64,000 nt of DNA from Lacihabitans soyangensis (GCF_024343775.1 NZ_RJUF01000002.1:140929-204928), one strand, 5' to 3'; numbered from the stretch's first letter, positions 9,430 to 18,787 are shown. Notes: a model not told the origin generated them from the letters alone. Numbers and translations: made by a program.

Positions 9430-9897
9430 TCAATTTAGATTGCGGAAGAACACTTTCTTTTTCAGCACCAACTCAAAACCCTCCATTTGGTTTTCGTCCG
9501 AAAAAGTCTGAAATTCATATTCATTTTTTAAAATAAAGTCGTCAATACTGGCATAACCACCCTTTAGTGTTAAAAGGATAGTGTTGGTGGCAGGATTGGG
9601 TCGCCAAGTGCAAGCATCTACATCAAGGTCCAAAAAATCTACTCCCAAACAAGCCTCTACGTCTTCGCTCGACTGATAATCGTACTCTAAACGACCATTG
9701 GGCTTGAACTCCCAAATCATAGTATTTAGAGTTACCAAATTCTTTGAATAAGGCACAAATCGTATCAGTTGTGACTTTTCGGCCTTTTCTGTAACCAAGA
9801 TCCATTGTTTGTTGGCCACAAAAGTTTTAAAGTCTTGTGCTTTAGAAATATTGGAAAACAGTATGAGTGAAAATAAACTGATTAAACGCAGGGACAT
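9430..9897 (-). CDS. Small exported protein of unknown function
   Basis: The 155-residue product has a signal peptide (residues 1-20, ending SKAQ) followed by a compact domain that I do not recognise. It has alternating beta-type segments and Trp, Asp and Glu (IWEFKPNGRLEYDYQ, DACTWRPNPATNTILLTL), which suggests a lipocalin-like or META-like beta-sandwich; this is inference. It is 4 bp downstream of the LolC/E-like permease and 7 bp upstream of the M1 peptidase, so it is part of the same operon. Confidence 0.75.
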   Translation of the reverse strand: MSLRLISLFSLILFSNISKAQDFKTFVANKQWILVTEKAEKSQLIRFVPYSKNLVTLNTMIWEFKPNGRLEYDYQSSEDVEACLGVDFLDLDVDACTWRPNPATNTILLTLKGGYASIDDFILKNEYEFQTFSDENQMEGFELVLKKKVFFRNLN

Positions 9898-9901
9898 TAA
9901 G

Positions 9902-11122
9902 TTAACTTTTTTGGTTTAACATAAATTTTTGGGCTTTTGTTGCAGGAAGTATGGATGCCAAGAAAGTTATCAGAAATATTCCCAAAACCGACAAGACGAT
10001 ATCTGACAAAATGATTTTCACAGGATAGGCATCTACAGTTGCGTACTGCATTCCCAAGGATATGATACCGAACTTCATTTGAATGAAACAAATACCTAAA
10101 CCCAGTAGCAAACCTAACATCACCCCAACTAAGGAAATTACAAATCCTTCTGCCAAGAAAATATTTTTTACCAGGCCTTTTGTGGCTCCGATAGAGGAAA
10201 GCGTCTCGATGTCATCTTTTTTATCAATCACCAGCATACTGAGTGCATAAAAAATATTAAAAGAAGCTATACCAATTATAAAAAACAGTGCCACGAAAAT
10301 AAAAAGCTTCTCTATTTTTATGGCCTTCAACAAAGACTCATTCTGCTCATCTCGGTCTTTGATTTGTAGCGATTTGTCTAAAATTGCTGCAATTTCATCC
10401 TTAACAATAGCAACCTCTGAGCCTGGCTTTAGTGTTATTTCTAAACTTGTACGTTTACCTGGTGCTTCTATAAGCTGTTCTACAGTAGATATGGGTAAAT
10501 ACACGTAATTGTCATATTGCTGTTCCAACACAAAAACGCCAGAGACTTCCACGTTTATTTGATTGATATTATCTTCCGGTGCCAAAACATTTAACTTTTG
10601 GTTTTTAGGATAAAGTATACCCAGCGGAGTCAGATAATCTTGCACATTAAGGTCCAGAATAGAAGACACCCCGCCACCGATATAGGCCGTTGGCCGTCCA
10701 CCATTTGAGATCTCCATTTTACCCTCAATGAGTGACTTTTTCATCTCGGTGTTTTGGGTGAAAGTGCTATCTACACCCTTTAAAACCACTATCATTTGTG
10801 CATCTTTGCTTCGAGCAAGGGCTTTGTCCTGATAAACTTCAGTGGTAAAAGCCACCCCATCTACCTTGTTTATTTGCTGAATTAGTTTTTGATTTGGATA
10901 AAAGGCTTTCTTTTCGATAGAAGTTATTTTAAGATCAGGATCAAAAGCCCTGAAAATCTGGCGATTGAGCTCCTCTAAACCATTAAAAACCGAAAGAATA
11001 ATGATGAGTGAGGTTAGGCCAAGGGCTATGCCCAACATCGAAATAATAGAAATAAAGTTTATAAAACTTCTCTTTTTTTTGGAAAGAAAATACTTCTTGG
11101 CAACAAAAAAAGGCAGATTCAT
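9902..11122 (-). CDS. LolC/LolE-type ABC transporter permease (FtsX/MacB family)
   Basis: The 406-residue inner-membrane protein has the MacB/FtsX layout: one membrane helix at about 22-45, a large periplasmic domain (about 50-270), then three helices near 275-300, 320-348 and 365-395. The N-terminus (LPFFVAKKYFLSKKKRSFIN, then SMLGIALGLTSLIIILSVFNG) is typical of lipoprotein-releasing permeases LolC/E, which pass lipoproteins from the inner membrane to LolA. No ATPase gene is adjacent, so the LolD partner is encoded elsewhere. It lies 2 bp after rbfA and is very likely co-transcribed with it. Confidence 0.9.
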   Translation of the reverse strand: MNLPFFVAKKYFLSKKKRSFINFISIISMLGIALGLTSLIIILSVFNGLEELNRQIFRAFDPDLKITSIEKKAFYPNQKLIQQINKVDGVAFTTEVYQDKALARSKDAQMIVVLKGVDSTFTQNTEMKKSLIEGKMEISNGGRPTAYIGGGVSSILDLNVQDYLTPLGILYPKNQKLNVLAPEDNINQINVEVSGVFVLEQQYDNYVYLPISTVEQLIEAPGKRTSLEITLKPGSEVAIVKDEIAAILDKSLQIKDRDEQNESLLKAIKIEKLFIFVALFFIIGIASFNIFYALSMLVIDKKDDIETLSSIGATKGLVKNIFLAEGFVISLVGVMLGLLLGLGICFIQMKFGIISLGMQYATVDAYPVKIILSDIVLSVLGIFLITFLASILPATKAQKFMLNQKS

Positions 11123-11124
11123 GC

Positions 11125-11502
11125 TTATTCCGAGGTTTCGTCTTCTTCAGCAGGTGGAATGTGAATATTGGCAAACAATTGCTCGATTTTCTGAGCATAT
11201 TCGGCTGTATCGTCTATAAAAAATGTAAAGTTAGGGATTATCCTGAGTTGATTTTTGGCTTTTTGCCCAAACAAACCTCTTATTTTTTTTGTATTTTCCT
11301 TTATGTTTTGAAGTATATCCTCGCGGTTATCAGCCTTTAAAAAACTTAAATATACACGACCAACACTTAGGTCAGGAGAAAGTTTCACGTCTGTGATGGT
11401 TACAAAATTCCCCATGAACAGTGACTTGAAGTCTCTTTGGAAAATCTCACCTAAATCCTTCTGAATCAACTTCCCTACCTGCTTTTGTCTTTTACTTTCC
11501 AT
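11125..11502 (-). CDS. rbfA: Ribosome-binding factor A
   Basis: The 125-residue protein matches RbfA in length and pattern: N-terminal SKRQKQVGKLIQKDLGEIF, then VTITDVKLSPDLSVGRVYLSF and the KH-like core LRIIPNFTFFIDDTAEYAQKIEQL. It binds the 30S subunit and helps 16S rRNA 5' end maturation, mostly in the cold. It is the first gene of a leftward operon (permease, small exported protein, M1 peptidase, radical SAM). The C-terminus is short and acidic (PPAEEDETSE). Confidence 0.95.
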   Translation of the reverse strand: MESKRQKQVGKLIQKDLGEIFQRDFKSLFMGNFVTITDVKLSPDLSVGRVYLSFLKADNREDILQNIKENTKKIRGLFGQKAKNQLRIIPNFTFFIDDTAEYAQKIEQLFANIHIPPAEEDETSE

Positions 11503-11541
11503 TTCTCAATTTAAAAATCCGAATACGAGAAGCCAATAAAT

Positions 11542-11563
11542 GGTTTTGTAATCATACAAAACC
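11542..11563. promoter_or_regulatory. Perfect 9-bp inverted repeat upstream of rbfA
   Basis: GGTTTTGTA and TACAAAACC flank a 4-base spacer (ATCA), 40-61 bp before the rbfA ATG in the divergent gap with the membrane-protein gene at 11664. It could be an operator or a leader hairpin. There is no T-run, so it does not look like a terminator. Confidence 0.5.
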
Positions 11564-11603
11564 TGTTCTCGACCAGAATTATTTTACAAATATCAGTCTT
11601 ATT

Positions 11604-11636
11604 TTTGGTTTATCCGTAAACGAAATGATATTTTTG
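11604..11636 (+). promoter_or_regulatory. Strong Bacteroidota-type promoter for the gene at 11664
   Basis: A TTTG -33 box at 11604-11607 and a TATTTTTG -7 box at 11629-11636 are separated by 21 bp, close to the consensus for the Bacteroidota primary sigma factor. Transcription would begin near 11643, leaving a leader of about 20 nt before the TTG start codon. Confidence 0.65.
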
Positions 11637-11663
11637 CACCTTATTATTTAAAAATACAAGGCT

Positions 11664-13067
11664 TTGCTAACGTTTTTCAGAATAAATTCGATTTTTCAGG
11701 TTATCACCCTTTTGGCCTTACTTTTGGGGCTTAAAATGATATACATCGGCTCCAAATTACCACTCTTAACTTATGAACTGGAGTGGATGTTGGTGGGTGA
11801 AAAGCTGAACGAAGGCCTCAAATTATATAGCGAAGTACTAACTCAAGTTGGGCCACTTTCGAGTTTTGTGTATCAAATGATAGATCTCTGGGCGGGTAAA
11901 AATCAGTTTGTTTACGAAACCATTGCATCCGTTCTAATTTTCATTCAAACCCTCTATTTTGTTTTTATTACGAATAGGAGAAACCTTTTCAATGAGAAAA
12001 ATTATATACCTGGTCTGGTTTACTTGGTATTAATTAATGCCTCTTTTGACTTTCTAAAACTCTCCCCTGCACTTATGGCCAACACCTTTGTATTGATGGC
12101 TCTCAACTCAACACTGAGACAGATTGAAAAAAGAGAAGGAGTTGGCGATGATGTTTTTGAGGCTGGTTTGTTTTTAGGCATAGCCACCCTGTTTCACCTT
12201 CCAAGTTTTGTACTTTTGGCTTGGGCCATTTTGGTGCTTTTTCTATACACTGGTATCAATATCCGACAGACTTTCATGGTTATTTTGGCATTCATTATGC
12301 CTATTTTCTTCATGTATCTTTATTTTTATTTCAACGACCAAGCAGAATACTTCACTGACATTTGGCTGTTTCATTTGAGCTATTCGTTTGACTTTTCTTT
12401 GCTTGGCCTAAGAGATATTCTTGTGACTTTTGTTTTGCCGATGGCCTTAGGCTTTTTTGGAATAATACGTGTTCTTCGTGGCCACCGTTACAATAGTTTT
12501 CAGAACCGTTCCCATCAGCTTATCATAATCAGTTCCATATTTATTTTGGTCTCTTTCTTTGTTTCGGGTCAATATACACCATCTAACATGATTTATATCG
12601 TGGCTCCTTTGGCATTTTTTTGTGCTGGTTTTTTTATACACGGCAAAAAAATGCTAATTCCTGAAACACTATTCTTATTGTTTTTTGTGACCACATTGTT
12701 TATTTCGGTTAGTGGTGCAAAACCTTTTTTGGGCGTCTCGCAAAATGGTCTAGCCAACTTTAGAGTTATAGAATCGGAGCTAAAACCACAATATCAGGGC
12801 AAGCGGATTTTTGTGACGGGTCAACACATAGACGCCTACAAAACCAACGAAATGGCCACGGGTTACCTAAGTTGGAGCTTGGCCAAAAACGATTTTGAAA
12901 AGCCGAACAATTACGTGAGCCTATCAAATATTTACAACAATTTCAAGAAAGACATGCCCGAGGTAATTATTGATGGTGAAAATGTAATTCCAGCGATTTT
13001 TAAGAACATACCTGAGCTTGGTGCCAAATACAAGGCTTCTGAAAAAGGTATCTATGTTAGAATTTAA
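11664..13067 (+). CDS. Polytopic inner-membrane protein, DUF6427-like
   Basis: The 467-residue protein has about 10-11 hydrophobic helices and a soluble C-terminal part of about 100 residues. It resembles the DUF6427 family of Bacteroidota and, in broad shape, glycosyltransferase-type membrane proteins; its function is unknown. The start is TTG. An in-frame stop lies 15 nt upstream (11649-11651), a strong promoter precedes it, and the peptide MLTFFRINSIFQVI is a plausible native N-terminus. It ends on a shared TTAA with the convergent gene at 13064, so each gene uses the same four bases for its stop. Confidence 0.8.
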   Translation: MLTFFRINSIFQVITLLALLLGLKMIYIGSKLPLLTYELEWMLVGEKLNEGLKLYSEVLTQVGPLSSFVYQMIDLWAGKNQFVYETIASVLIFIQTLYFVFITNRRNLFNEKNYIPGLVYLVLINASFDFLKLSPALMANTFVLMALNSTLRQIEKREGVGDDVFEAGLFLGIATLFHLPSFVLLAWAILVLFLYTGINIRQTFMVILAFIMPIFFMYLYFYFNDQAEYFTDIWLFHLSYSFDFSLLGLRDILVTFVLPMALGFFGIIRVLRGHRYNSFQNRSHQLIIISSIFILVSFFVSGQYTPSNMIYIVAPLAFFCAGFFIHGKKMLIPETLFLLFFVTTLFISVSGAKPFLGVSQNGLANFRVIESELKPQYQGKRIFVTGQHIDAYKTNEMATGYLSWSLAKNDFEKPNNYVSLSNIYNNFKKDMPEVIIDGENVIPAIFKNIPELGAKYKASEKGIYVRI

Positions 13068-13750
13068 TCCTGTAGCGTCCAAATTTCTTTTATCGGATCT
13101 CCTTTAGAGCTTTTTCCTGAGTGTATCCATTCCTTATCTTTCACTTCAGCATCAAAACTTAGTTCAGCTCCAACCCTATTGTTATCCCTAGAGAAAAACT
13201 CGATTTTCTCCGTATATTTTCCGTTGACAAGGGTGTATCTCCCCCCTCCCGTACCTGAGAACTCGCGAGTTTGGGTATTTATAGCAAACCACTGGAAATA
13301 GCCACCTGACATGATCTTCAAAGTCTTTCTCGGACCACGTTGCATTTCTGACATTTCGCCTTTTTCATTGGCTCTCGCGGTTATTCTCCAAAGTCCTGAA
13401 AGTGCATTTTCTTTCGCAAAATCAAGCTTTTGAAATTTCTTATCGTTGAATTCTAAATTTTTCTTCTTGAGGTTGATGTTATAAGATTGCGAAGAATTCA
13501 CAACAGCCGGATTCTGAGAATGAAACTCTATCTCCATAAAAGCCTCATTAGTAGCCCCTATTGTATATTTCCCACCCCATGATTCTACGAATTTTTTGCC
13601 CGTAAGGTCATAAACATTTACAGTCAAATAAGTATCCGTTGCTATAATAGTGGTGGTAATTTCCTTGTCGGTATTTTGCCATGCACCTTTTAGCGTTTGT
13701 GCATTTACAGAAATATTAAGAAACAAGAACAATGCAATCAGGTACTTCAT
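13064..13750 (-). CDS. Secreted lipocalin-like protein, DUF4488-type
   Basis: The 228-residue protein has a signal peptide (1-17, ending VNAQ) and two similar halves. Each starts with a short G-x-W motif (LKGAWQNTD; LSGLWRITA) followed by beta strands, which is a lipocalin-like pattern. The second half (TLKIMSGGYFQWFAIN, then GGGRYTLVNGKYTEKIEF) matches the DUF4488 style of secreted Bacteroidota proteins. The ligand and function are unknown. It shares a TTAA stop with the convergent gene to its left. Confidence 0.8.
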   Translation of the reverse strand: MKYLIALFLFLNISVNAQTLKGAWQNTDKEITTTIIATDTYLTVNVYDLTGKKFVESWGGKYTIGATNEAFMEIEFHSQNPAVVNSSQSYNINLKKKNLEFNDKKFQKLDFAKENALSGLWRITARANEKGEMSEMQRGPRKTLKIMSGGYFQWFAINTQTREFSGTGGGRYTLVNGKYTEKIEFFSRDNNRVGAELSFDAEVKDKEWIHSGKSSKGDPIKEIWTLQD

Positions 13751-13891
13751 ATATATATAGAATAAATGTAATTTTACTGAAATTAACGTGAATCCTCAAC
13801 GGAATAATATGACAAAAATGCAAAATATTAATTAAAATAAAGTCCAATCTGAAACATTAGTAATATTTTTGAGTGACGAAATAATACACCT

Positions 13892-15865
13892 ATGACAAAA
13901 AACAAAATAATGCTCCCGATGGATGGCAAAACTCGAGCAGTTATTGAGAACATTAGACCCGAATTAAACGCTGGCAAATACCCCACCAAGACAGTAATCG
14001 GACACAGAGTCAACGTTTCTGCCGATATATTGATAGACGGACATGACTACCTCGGCCAGAGACTCTGGACCAAGCATCAATCCGACAAAAACTGGAACGA
14101 AAGCCCTATGTTTGGCCAAGGGAACGATAGATTTGGAGGAGAGTTTTTGGTTGAAAATATTGGATTTTACTCTTTCAAAATTGAGGCATGGGTAGACCAC
14201 TTTGCCACTTGGCAGCATGAAGTGGATGAAAAAATAAAAGCCGGACTTAAACTTGAAGTAGAATTATTGGTGGGCATAGGATTTTTGAATACCATTCTTA
14301 AAATGGCCAAAGGTTCTGACAAAGAAGACATTAAAAAAGCAATTGCCGCTTTCAACACACCAACACAATATGAAGAAGCCACTTGGATTTGCAGAAGCGA
14401 GCAACTACACCAATGGATAGAAAAATACCCTATAAAGGAAAACGTGTGTTGGTCAGAAGAAAGAAAAGTCTTTGCTGACCGTAAAGAAGCAGAGTTTTCA
14501 GCATGGTATTCTATATTTCCACGTTCGGCGGCAAGGACGGTGGGCGAACATGGCACATTTCAAGATGTTGAAAAACTTTTGCCACGCATACATGAGTTGG
14601 GTTTTGATGTGTTGTATTTACCACCTGTGCATCCTATAGGCAGTACTTTCAGAAAAGGCAAAAATAATTCAACAGAATGCCTTCCTGGAGAACCTGGAGT
14701 GCCCTACGGAATTGGCTCCTCAGAAGGTGGACACACCGCAATACACTCAGAACTTGGCACTTTAGAAGAGTTTAAGCATCTGGTAGAAGAATGTAAAAAA
14801 TATGATATGGAATTGGCCATGGACTTGGCCATTCAATGTTCGCCCGACCACCCCTGGGTTACCGAACACCCCGATTGGTTCAAAATTTTACCTGATGGCA
14901 CCATAAAATATGCCGAAAACCCACCGAAGAAGTACCAGGATATTTACCCGATAAATTTTGAAAGTGAAGACTGGCAGAACCTTTGGTTAGAATTGAAGAA
15001 AGTCATTTTCACTTGGGCAGAATGGGGCGTAAAAATCATACGAGTGGACAATCCACACACCAAATCGTTCGGTTTTTGGGAATGGGTAATTGCCGAAACT
15101 CGTGAGGTATATCCCGAGATGATTTTCTTGTCAGAGGCATTCACCAAACCAAAAGTAATGAAGCAGCTAGCAAAGGTTGGTTTTACCCAGTCATATACCT
15201 ATTACACTTGGCGAAACTCGAAAGCCGAATTGATAGAATACATGACAGAGCTGACAAAAACGGACATGAAAGATTATTTCAGACCGAATTTCTGGCCAAA
15301 TACGCATGATATCAACCCGTATATTTTACAAACTGGTCATGAGCCCTTATTTTTGATAAAGTATTTTATGGCAGCCACCTTGTCAAGCAATTACGGCGTT
15401 TTCGGGCCTTCTTATGAGTATTTGTATCACGAGGCCAATACTCCAAAAGAAGAGTATAAAAACTCCGAAAAGTATGAGATAAAGTATTGGGACTGGGAAA
15501 AAAGAAATAAAATAACCCACATTTATACCGAAGTCAACCGCATCAGAAAACAGAATTCTGCTTTGCAACATACCAACAATATTGAATTTTGCGAGATTTC
15601 GAACGATAACATGTTGGCCTACATAAAAACCCATGAAAATGGCAATAGATTACTATTTGTGGTTAACCTCGAAGGTTACAATACCCAATCGGGCATCGTA
15701 AATCTTCCCCTCCAAAAACTAGGTAAGCACGAAACAGAGGCCTACTTGGTTCATGACCTCATTACAGGTGCGAAATACACTTGGCAAGGTGCCAACAATT
15801 TCGTGTCGCTGGATCCCCATATTTTGCCTTTTCACCTTTTCAGAATTGAAGACATTCACCATTAA
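13892..15865 (+). CDS. glgE: Alpha-1,4-glucan:maltose-1-phosphate maltosyltransferase
   Basis: GlgE (GH13_3) extends alpha-1,4-glucans with maltose from maltose 1-phosphate. The 657-residue length and the N-terminal domain (RAVIENIRPELNAGKYPTK at 15-33, the DUF3416 signature) are diagnostic. The GH13 catalytic residues are present: nucleophile D386 in RVDNPH, acid/base E415 in LSEAF and D473 in NTHD. The usual partners (treS, maltokinase, glgB) are not beside it in this window, so maltose 1-phosphate must be supplied by genes elsewhere. A small lipoprotein gene follows after 3 bp. Confidence 0.95.
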   Translation: MTKNKIMLPMDGKTRAVIENIRPELNAGKYPTKTVIGHRVNVSADILIDGHDYLGQRLWTKHQSDKNWNESPMFGQGNDRFGGEFLVENIGFYSFKIEAWVDHFATWQHEVDEKIKAGLKLEVELLVGIGFLNTILKMAKGSDKEDIKKAIAAFNTPTQYEEATWICRSEQLHQWIEKYPIKENVCWSEERKVFADRKEAEFSAWYSIFPRSAARTVGEHGTFQDVEKLLPRIHELGFDVLYLPPVHPIGSTFRKGKNNSTECLPGEPGVPYGIGSSEGGHTAIHSELGTLEEFKHLVEECKKYDMELAMDLAIQCSPDHPWVTEHPDWFKILPDGTIKYAENPPKKYQDIYPINFESEDWQNLWLELKKVIFTWAEWGVKIIRVDNPHTKSFGFWEWVIAETREVYPEMIFLSEAFTKPKVMKQLAKVGFTQSYTYYTWRNSKAELIEYMTELTKTDMKDYFRPNFWPNTHDINPYILQTGHEPLFLIKYFMAATLSSNYGVFGPSYEYLYHEANTPKEEYKNSEKYEIKYWDWEKRNKITHIYTEVNRIRKQNSALQHTNNIEFCEISNDNMLAYIKTHENGNRLLFVVNLEGYNTQSGIVNLPLQKLGKHETEAYLVHDLITGAKYTWQGANNFVSLDPHILPFHLFRIEDIHH

Positions 15866-15868
15866 TAA

Positions 15869-16408
15869 ATGACAAAGAAAACCCTTTTAATATCCTTACT
15901 ATTAGCATCTTGTAATCAAGAAAAAGAAATTTTAAACAAGAAATACTTTGATTTAAAAGGGTTTTCTGAGTCCCTAATTTTGAGCCTAGAAAACCAAAAG
16001 CCTGAGGTAATTAAGACTTGGCAAATAGGCAAGCAAAAAGAAACCAAAACCACCAAGGAAATAGAGTGGGATAAGGAACTTAGTCTCTTTGTTGAAGCTG
16101 ATTTAAATAAAAGTGCTTTTGTAAATAGTTACGAAATATCCGAGAACCAAGGAATCCTGAGCTATAAACTTAAAAATTCAGAGTCACTGCCAGTAAAAAT
16201 GATGAGCATTGAAAGTTTGGCAGATGAAGATTCTAAAGAAATTTCTATAGAAATGAGTACCTCCAACTATCTTTTCAAGAATGCCTCCAAAATTAAAATA
16301 AAAACAAAAAACGGAAAACTACAAGCGTATTCCGTTTTCAGTATTCAAAAACTTTTCCTTTCAAAACCCGACACAAGTTTTGTAGAAGGACAAATAATAG
16401 GCTTATAA
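15869..16408 (+). CDS. Putative lipoprotein, unknown function
   Basis: The 179-residue protein has a short hydrophobic leader with a lipobox (LLLASC, Cys15), so it is probably anchored to a membrane. The mature part is rich in Lys, Glu and Ser, with beta-type segments, and I recognise no domain. It starts 3 bp after glgE and is probably co-transcribed with it; whether they share a role is unknown. Its stop overlaps by six bases with that of the convergent SDR gene. Confidence 0.7.
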   Translation: MTKKTLLISLLLASCNQEKEILNKKYFDLKGFSESLILSLENQKPEVIKTWQIGKQKETKTTKEIEWDKELSLFVEADLNKSAFVNSYEISENQGILSYKLKNSESLPVKMMSIESLADEDSKEISIEMSTSNYLFKNASKIKIKTKNGKLQAYSVFSIQKLFLSKPDTSFVEGQIIGL

Positions 16409-17239
16409 ATAAGACTTTATCAATTTCATCGAGATTTCCCAGAGTTGATCTTGGGCGACGAGATCTTGACTTTCAAGAGAGGAATACGATATTTGGCATC
16501 GCTTGTAATATCCACCATTGGACAACTTTTCTTTCGATTGAGTGGCCAAATACACACTCGTTTCAGCTCCTTGTTCGGGCGTAATCAAAAATGGCATTTT
16601 GTTGAAATACTTCAAAAAACCGCCATTGTTTGCACCGAAACCTGACTTAACTACACCTGGGTGAACGGCAAAAGACTGCAACCCTTTTTCCCCATATTTA
16701 TTAGCCAATGCCTTGGTAAACAATATATTCATCAGTTTGATGGCTCCGTATTGCATCCAAGTGCTAAATTTTTTCTCGGCATTGAGGTTACCTACTCTAA
16801 ATTTACCGATTCTATGTGCTTCAGAAGACAAATTGACAACTCTGGCATCGTTCGATTTTAACAAATTGTCTAGTAAAATCTGTGTCAATAAGAAATGAGC
16901 CAAATGATTTACCTGAAAGCCAACCTCAAAACCGTCCATAGTTTTTTCAAACTTAGAAAAAACACCTCCTGCATTATTAATAAGGATATCAATTTGAGGG
17001 TATCTAAACTTAATCTCCTCCGCAGCAGATTTTATCGAACCCAAATCTTTCAAATCTCCGGCAAAGATATCAACCTTGCCATTTGGGAAAGTTTTCAGAA
17101 TTTCTCTCTTAACCGATTCAGCTTTTTGAATGTCTCGAGCCAAAAGAACAACGGTGGTACCGAAAGTCACCAGTTTTTCAACGGTCGCCTTTCCGATACC
17201 CGAAGTACCACCTGTAATTACCGCAATTTTGTTATTCAA
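16403..17239 (-). CDS. Short-chain dehydrogenase/reductase (retinol-dehydrogenase-like)
   Basis: A classical Rossmann-fold oxidoreductase of 278 residues. It has the cofactor-binding TGGTSGIG at 9-16, a NNAGG motif near residue 90, a catalytic Ser in VNLSSEAH, and the active-site YxxxK as YGAIK near residue 164. The sequence style (NHLAHFLLT, then SSEAHRIG) is that of WWOX/retinol dehydrogenase-like SDRs that use NADP(H). The substrate is unknown. The 57-bp gap to the upstream leftward gene would allow co-transcription. Confidence 0.92.
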   Translation of the reverse strand: MNNKIAVITGGTSGIGKATVEKLVTFGTTVVLLARDIQKAESVKREILKTFPNGKVDIFAGDLKDLGSIKSAAEEIKFRYPQIDILINNAGGVFSKFEKTMDGFEVGFQVNHLAHFLLTQILLDNLLKSNDARVVNLSSEAHRIGKFRVGNLNAEKKFSTWMQYGAIKLMNILFTKALANKYGEKGLQSFAVHPGVVKSGFGANNGGFLKYFNKMPFLITPEQGAETSVYLATQSKEKLSNGGYYKRCQISYSSLESQDLVAQDQLWEISMKLIKSYL

Positions 17240-17296
17240 ATGATAAATTGTTAATATTCCTACAACCTAAAAACAACCAAAATAATTTGTTTCGGA

Positions 17297-18637
17297 TCAA
17301 TAATTCTCTGTTAATCCGAAAATCCTTTTGTTAGTTTTCCATTTGCCACGAGTAAAATCAGGGATTTCTACAGGCGAACTTCCACGGGCAATAGAAAGCT
17401 CCGACAATGGACTTATGGCACTCCAAGCCGCAGCGTCATAAACATCAATCGGCGGTGCTACTTTGTTTTTCACCGACTCTATAAATGCCCGAAGTACAAA
17501 AAAGTCTATTCCACCGTGTCCAGCTTTTTCGGCAGTTTGGGCATGTGTTTTCCATACTGGATGATCGTATTCCTCCTGATAGGGCTTAAATGGCTCCCAA
17601 GCATGTGCCTTGGGACTTTTTCCCTGAAGATAGATAGATTTGTTGTCGTCCATCCAAATGCCCTCTGTACCCTGAGCCCTAAAACCTAAAGAATAAGGTC
17701 TTGGTGAATTGCAGTCGTGCATGATGACGATATTTTCTCCGTTTTCACATTGAATTGTGGTGGTCACCACATCACCCAATTTAAACTTGACCTTGGCATT
17801 GGGATGGTCAGCTCCGCCTTTGTCCACAATGTGTTTATGCAAACCTCTGGCTTTGGTAGCTGTGGAAGTCAGGTAATTGAATTTATTTCCTCTGTTTATG
17901 TCTAACCAATGAGCTACCGGACCGAGGCCGTGAGTTGGATATATGTCCCCATTTCTATCAATAGAATGTTGCGTACGCCATTTAGCCTCTGAGATTGCTT
18001 TTTCACCAAACTCCACACCTCCGCCATAAAAGTTTTTCCCATCGTTAAATTTCACTTCTCTTAGGTCGTGTTGGTAGCCGCAATGTGCATAAAGCATTTC
18101 ACCGAACATTCCTTTACGTATCATGTTAAGGACAGACATCACATCTCGGCGGTAACATACGTTTTCCAAAATCATACAATGAGACCCCGTTTTTTCATAA
18201 GTATCCACCAAATCCCACGATTCTTGCAAGGTTACCGTGGCTGAAACCTCCACCGCTGTATATTTACCAGCCTTCATAGACTCTACACTCATAGGCACGT
18301 GCCATTCCCAAGGGGTGGCTATAACAACACCGTCAATATCATCTCTTTTGAGCATATTTATAAAGTCATTGTCATTCTTTCCATACACCGCCGGGTCTTT
18401 TCTATTGGCTTTCTGCGTGATAACTAAGGTTCGTTTGATGGCATCTGGGTCAATATCACAAATGGCGGTTATCTCCACATCGTCTCTATAAATGGCTTGT
18501 TCTACATGATTTCTACCACGCAGGCCTACACCAATAAAGGCCAATTTAACTTTTTTATCTTTCGGAGCGGCGTTGGTATTAAGAAAGGGAATAGCAGAGG
18601 TGGCAAGGGTGGTTGTTAGAAAATTTCTACGATCCAT
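17297..18637 (-). CDS. Exported Gfo/Idh/MocA oxidoreductase, GH109-like
   Basis: The 446-residue protein begins MDRRNFLTTTLATSAIPF, a Tat-like leader, followed by an NAD-binding Rossmann fold (FIGVGLRGRNHVEQA). The later part (GHGGIDFFVLRAFIESVKN, then VYDAAAWSAISPLSE) closely follows the style of GH109 alpha-N-acetylgalactosaminidases, which use tightly bound NAD+ for an elimination-type hydrolysis. Activity on GalNAc or another glycan is therefore plausible but not shown. It is divergent from queD. Confidence 0.85.
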   Translation of the reverse strand: MDRRNFLTTTLATSAIPFLNTNAAPKDKKVKLAFIGVGLRGRNHVEQAIYRDDVEITAICDIDPDAIKRTLVITQKANRKDPAVYGKNDNDFINMLKRDDIDGVVIATPWEWHVPMSVESMKAGKYTAVEVSATVTLQESWDLVDTYEKTGSHCMILENVCYRRDVMSVLNMIRKGMFGEMLYAHCGYQHDLREVKFNDGKNFYGGGVEFGEKAISEAKWRTQHSIDRNGDIYPTHGLGPVAHWLDINRGNKFNYLTSTATKARGLHKHIVDKGGADHPNAKVKFKLGDVVTTTIQCENGENIVIMHDCNSPRPYSLGFRAQGTEGIWMDDNKSIYLQGKSPKAHAWEPFKPYQEEYDHPVWKTHAQTAEKAGHGGIDFFVLRAFIESVKNKVAPPIDVYDAAAWSAISPLSELSIARGSSPVEIPDFTRGKWKTNKRIFGLTENY

Positions 18638-18757
18638 ACAATTATTAATTTTTTTTACTAATGTAATATTTTTTTTTATTTGAACAATATTAAACTTTCA
18701 TTCGTTAGACAATTATCAAAACCAGCCAGTCCGTTTTTGATTGTGTAGTACACAGAC

Positions 18758-18787
18758 TTTGTACAAGACTAAAAAAACCTTATTTTG
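18758..18787 (+). promoter_or_regulatory. Promoter overlapping the queD start
   Basis: TTTG at 18758-18761 and TATTTTG at 18781-18787 are 19 bp apart, a good -33/-7 pair for Bacteroidota (the -7 box is one T short of consensus). The final TTG of the -7 box is the proposed queD start codon. Confidence 0.5.
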
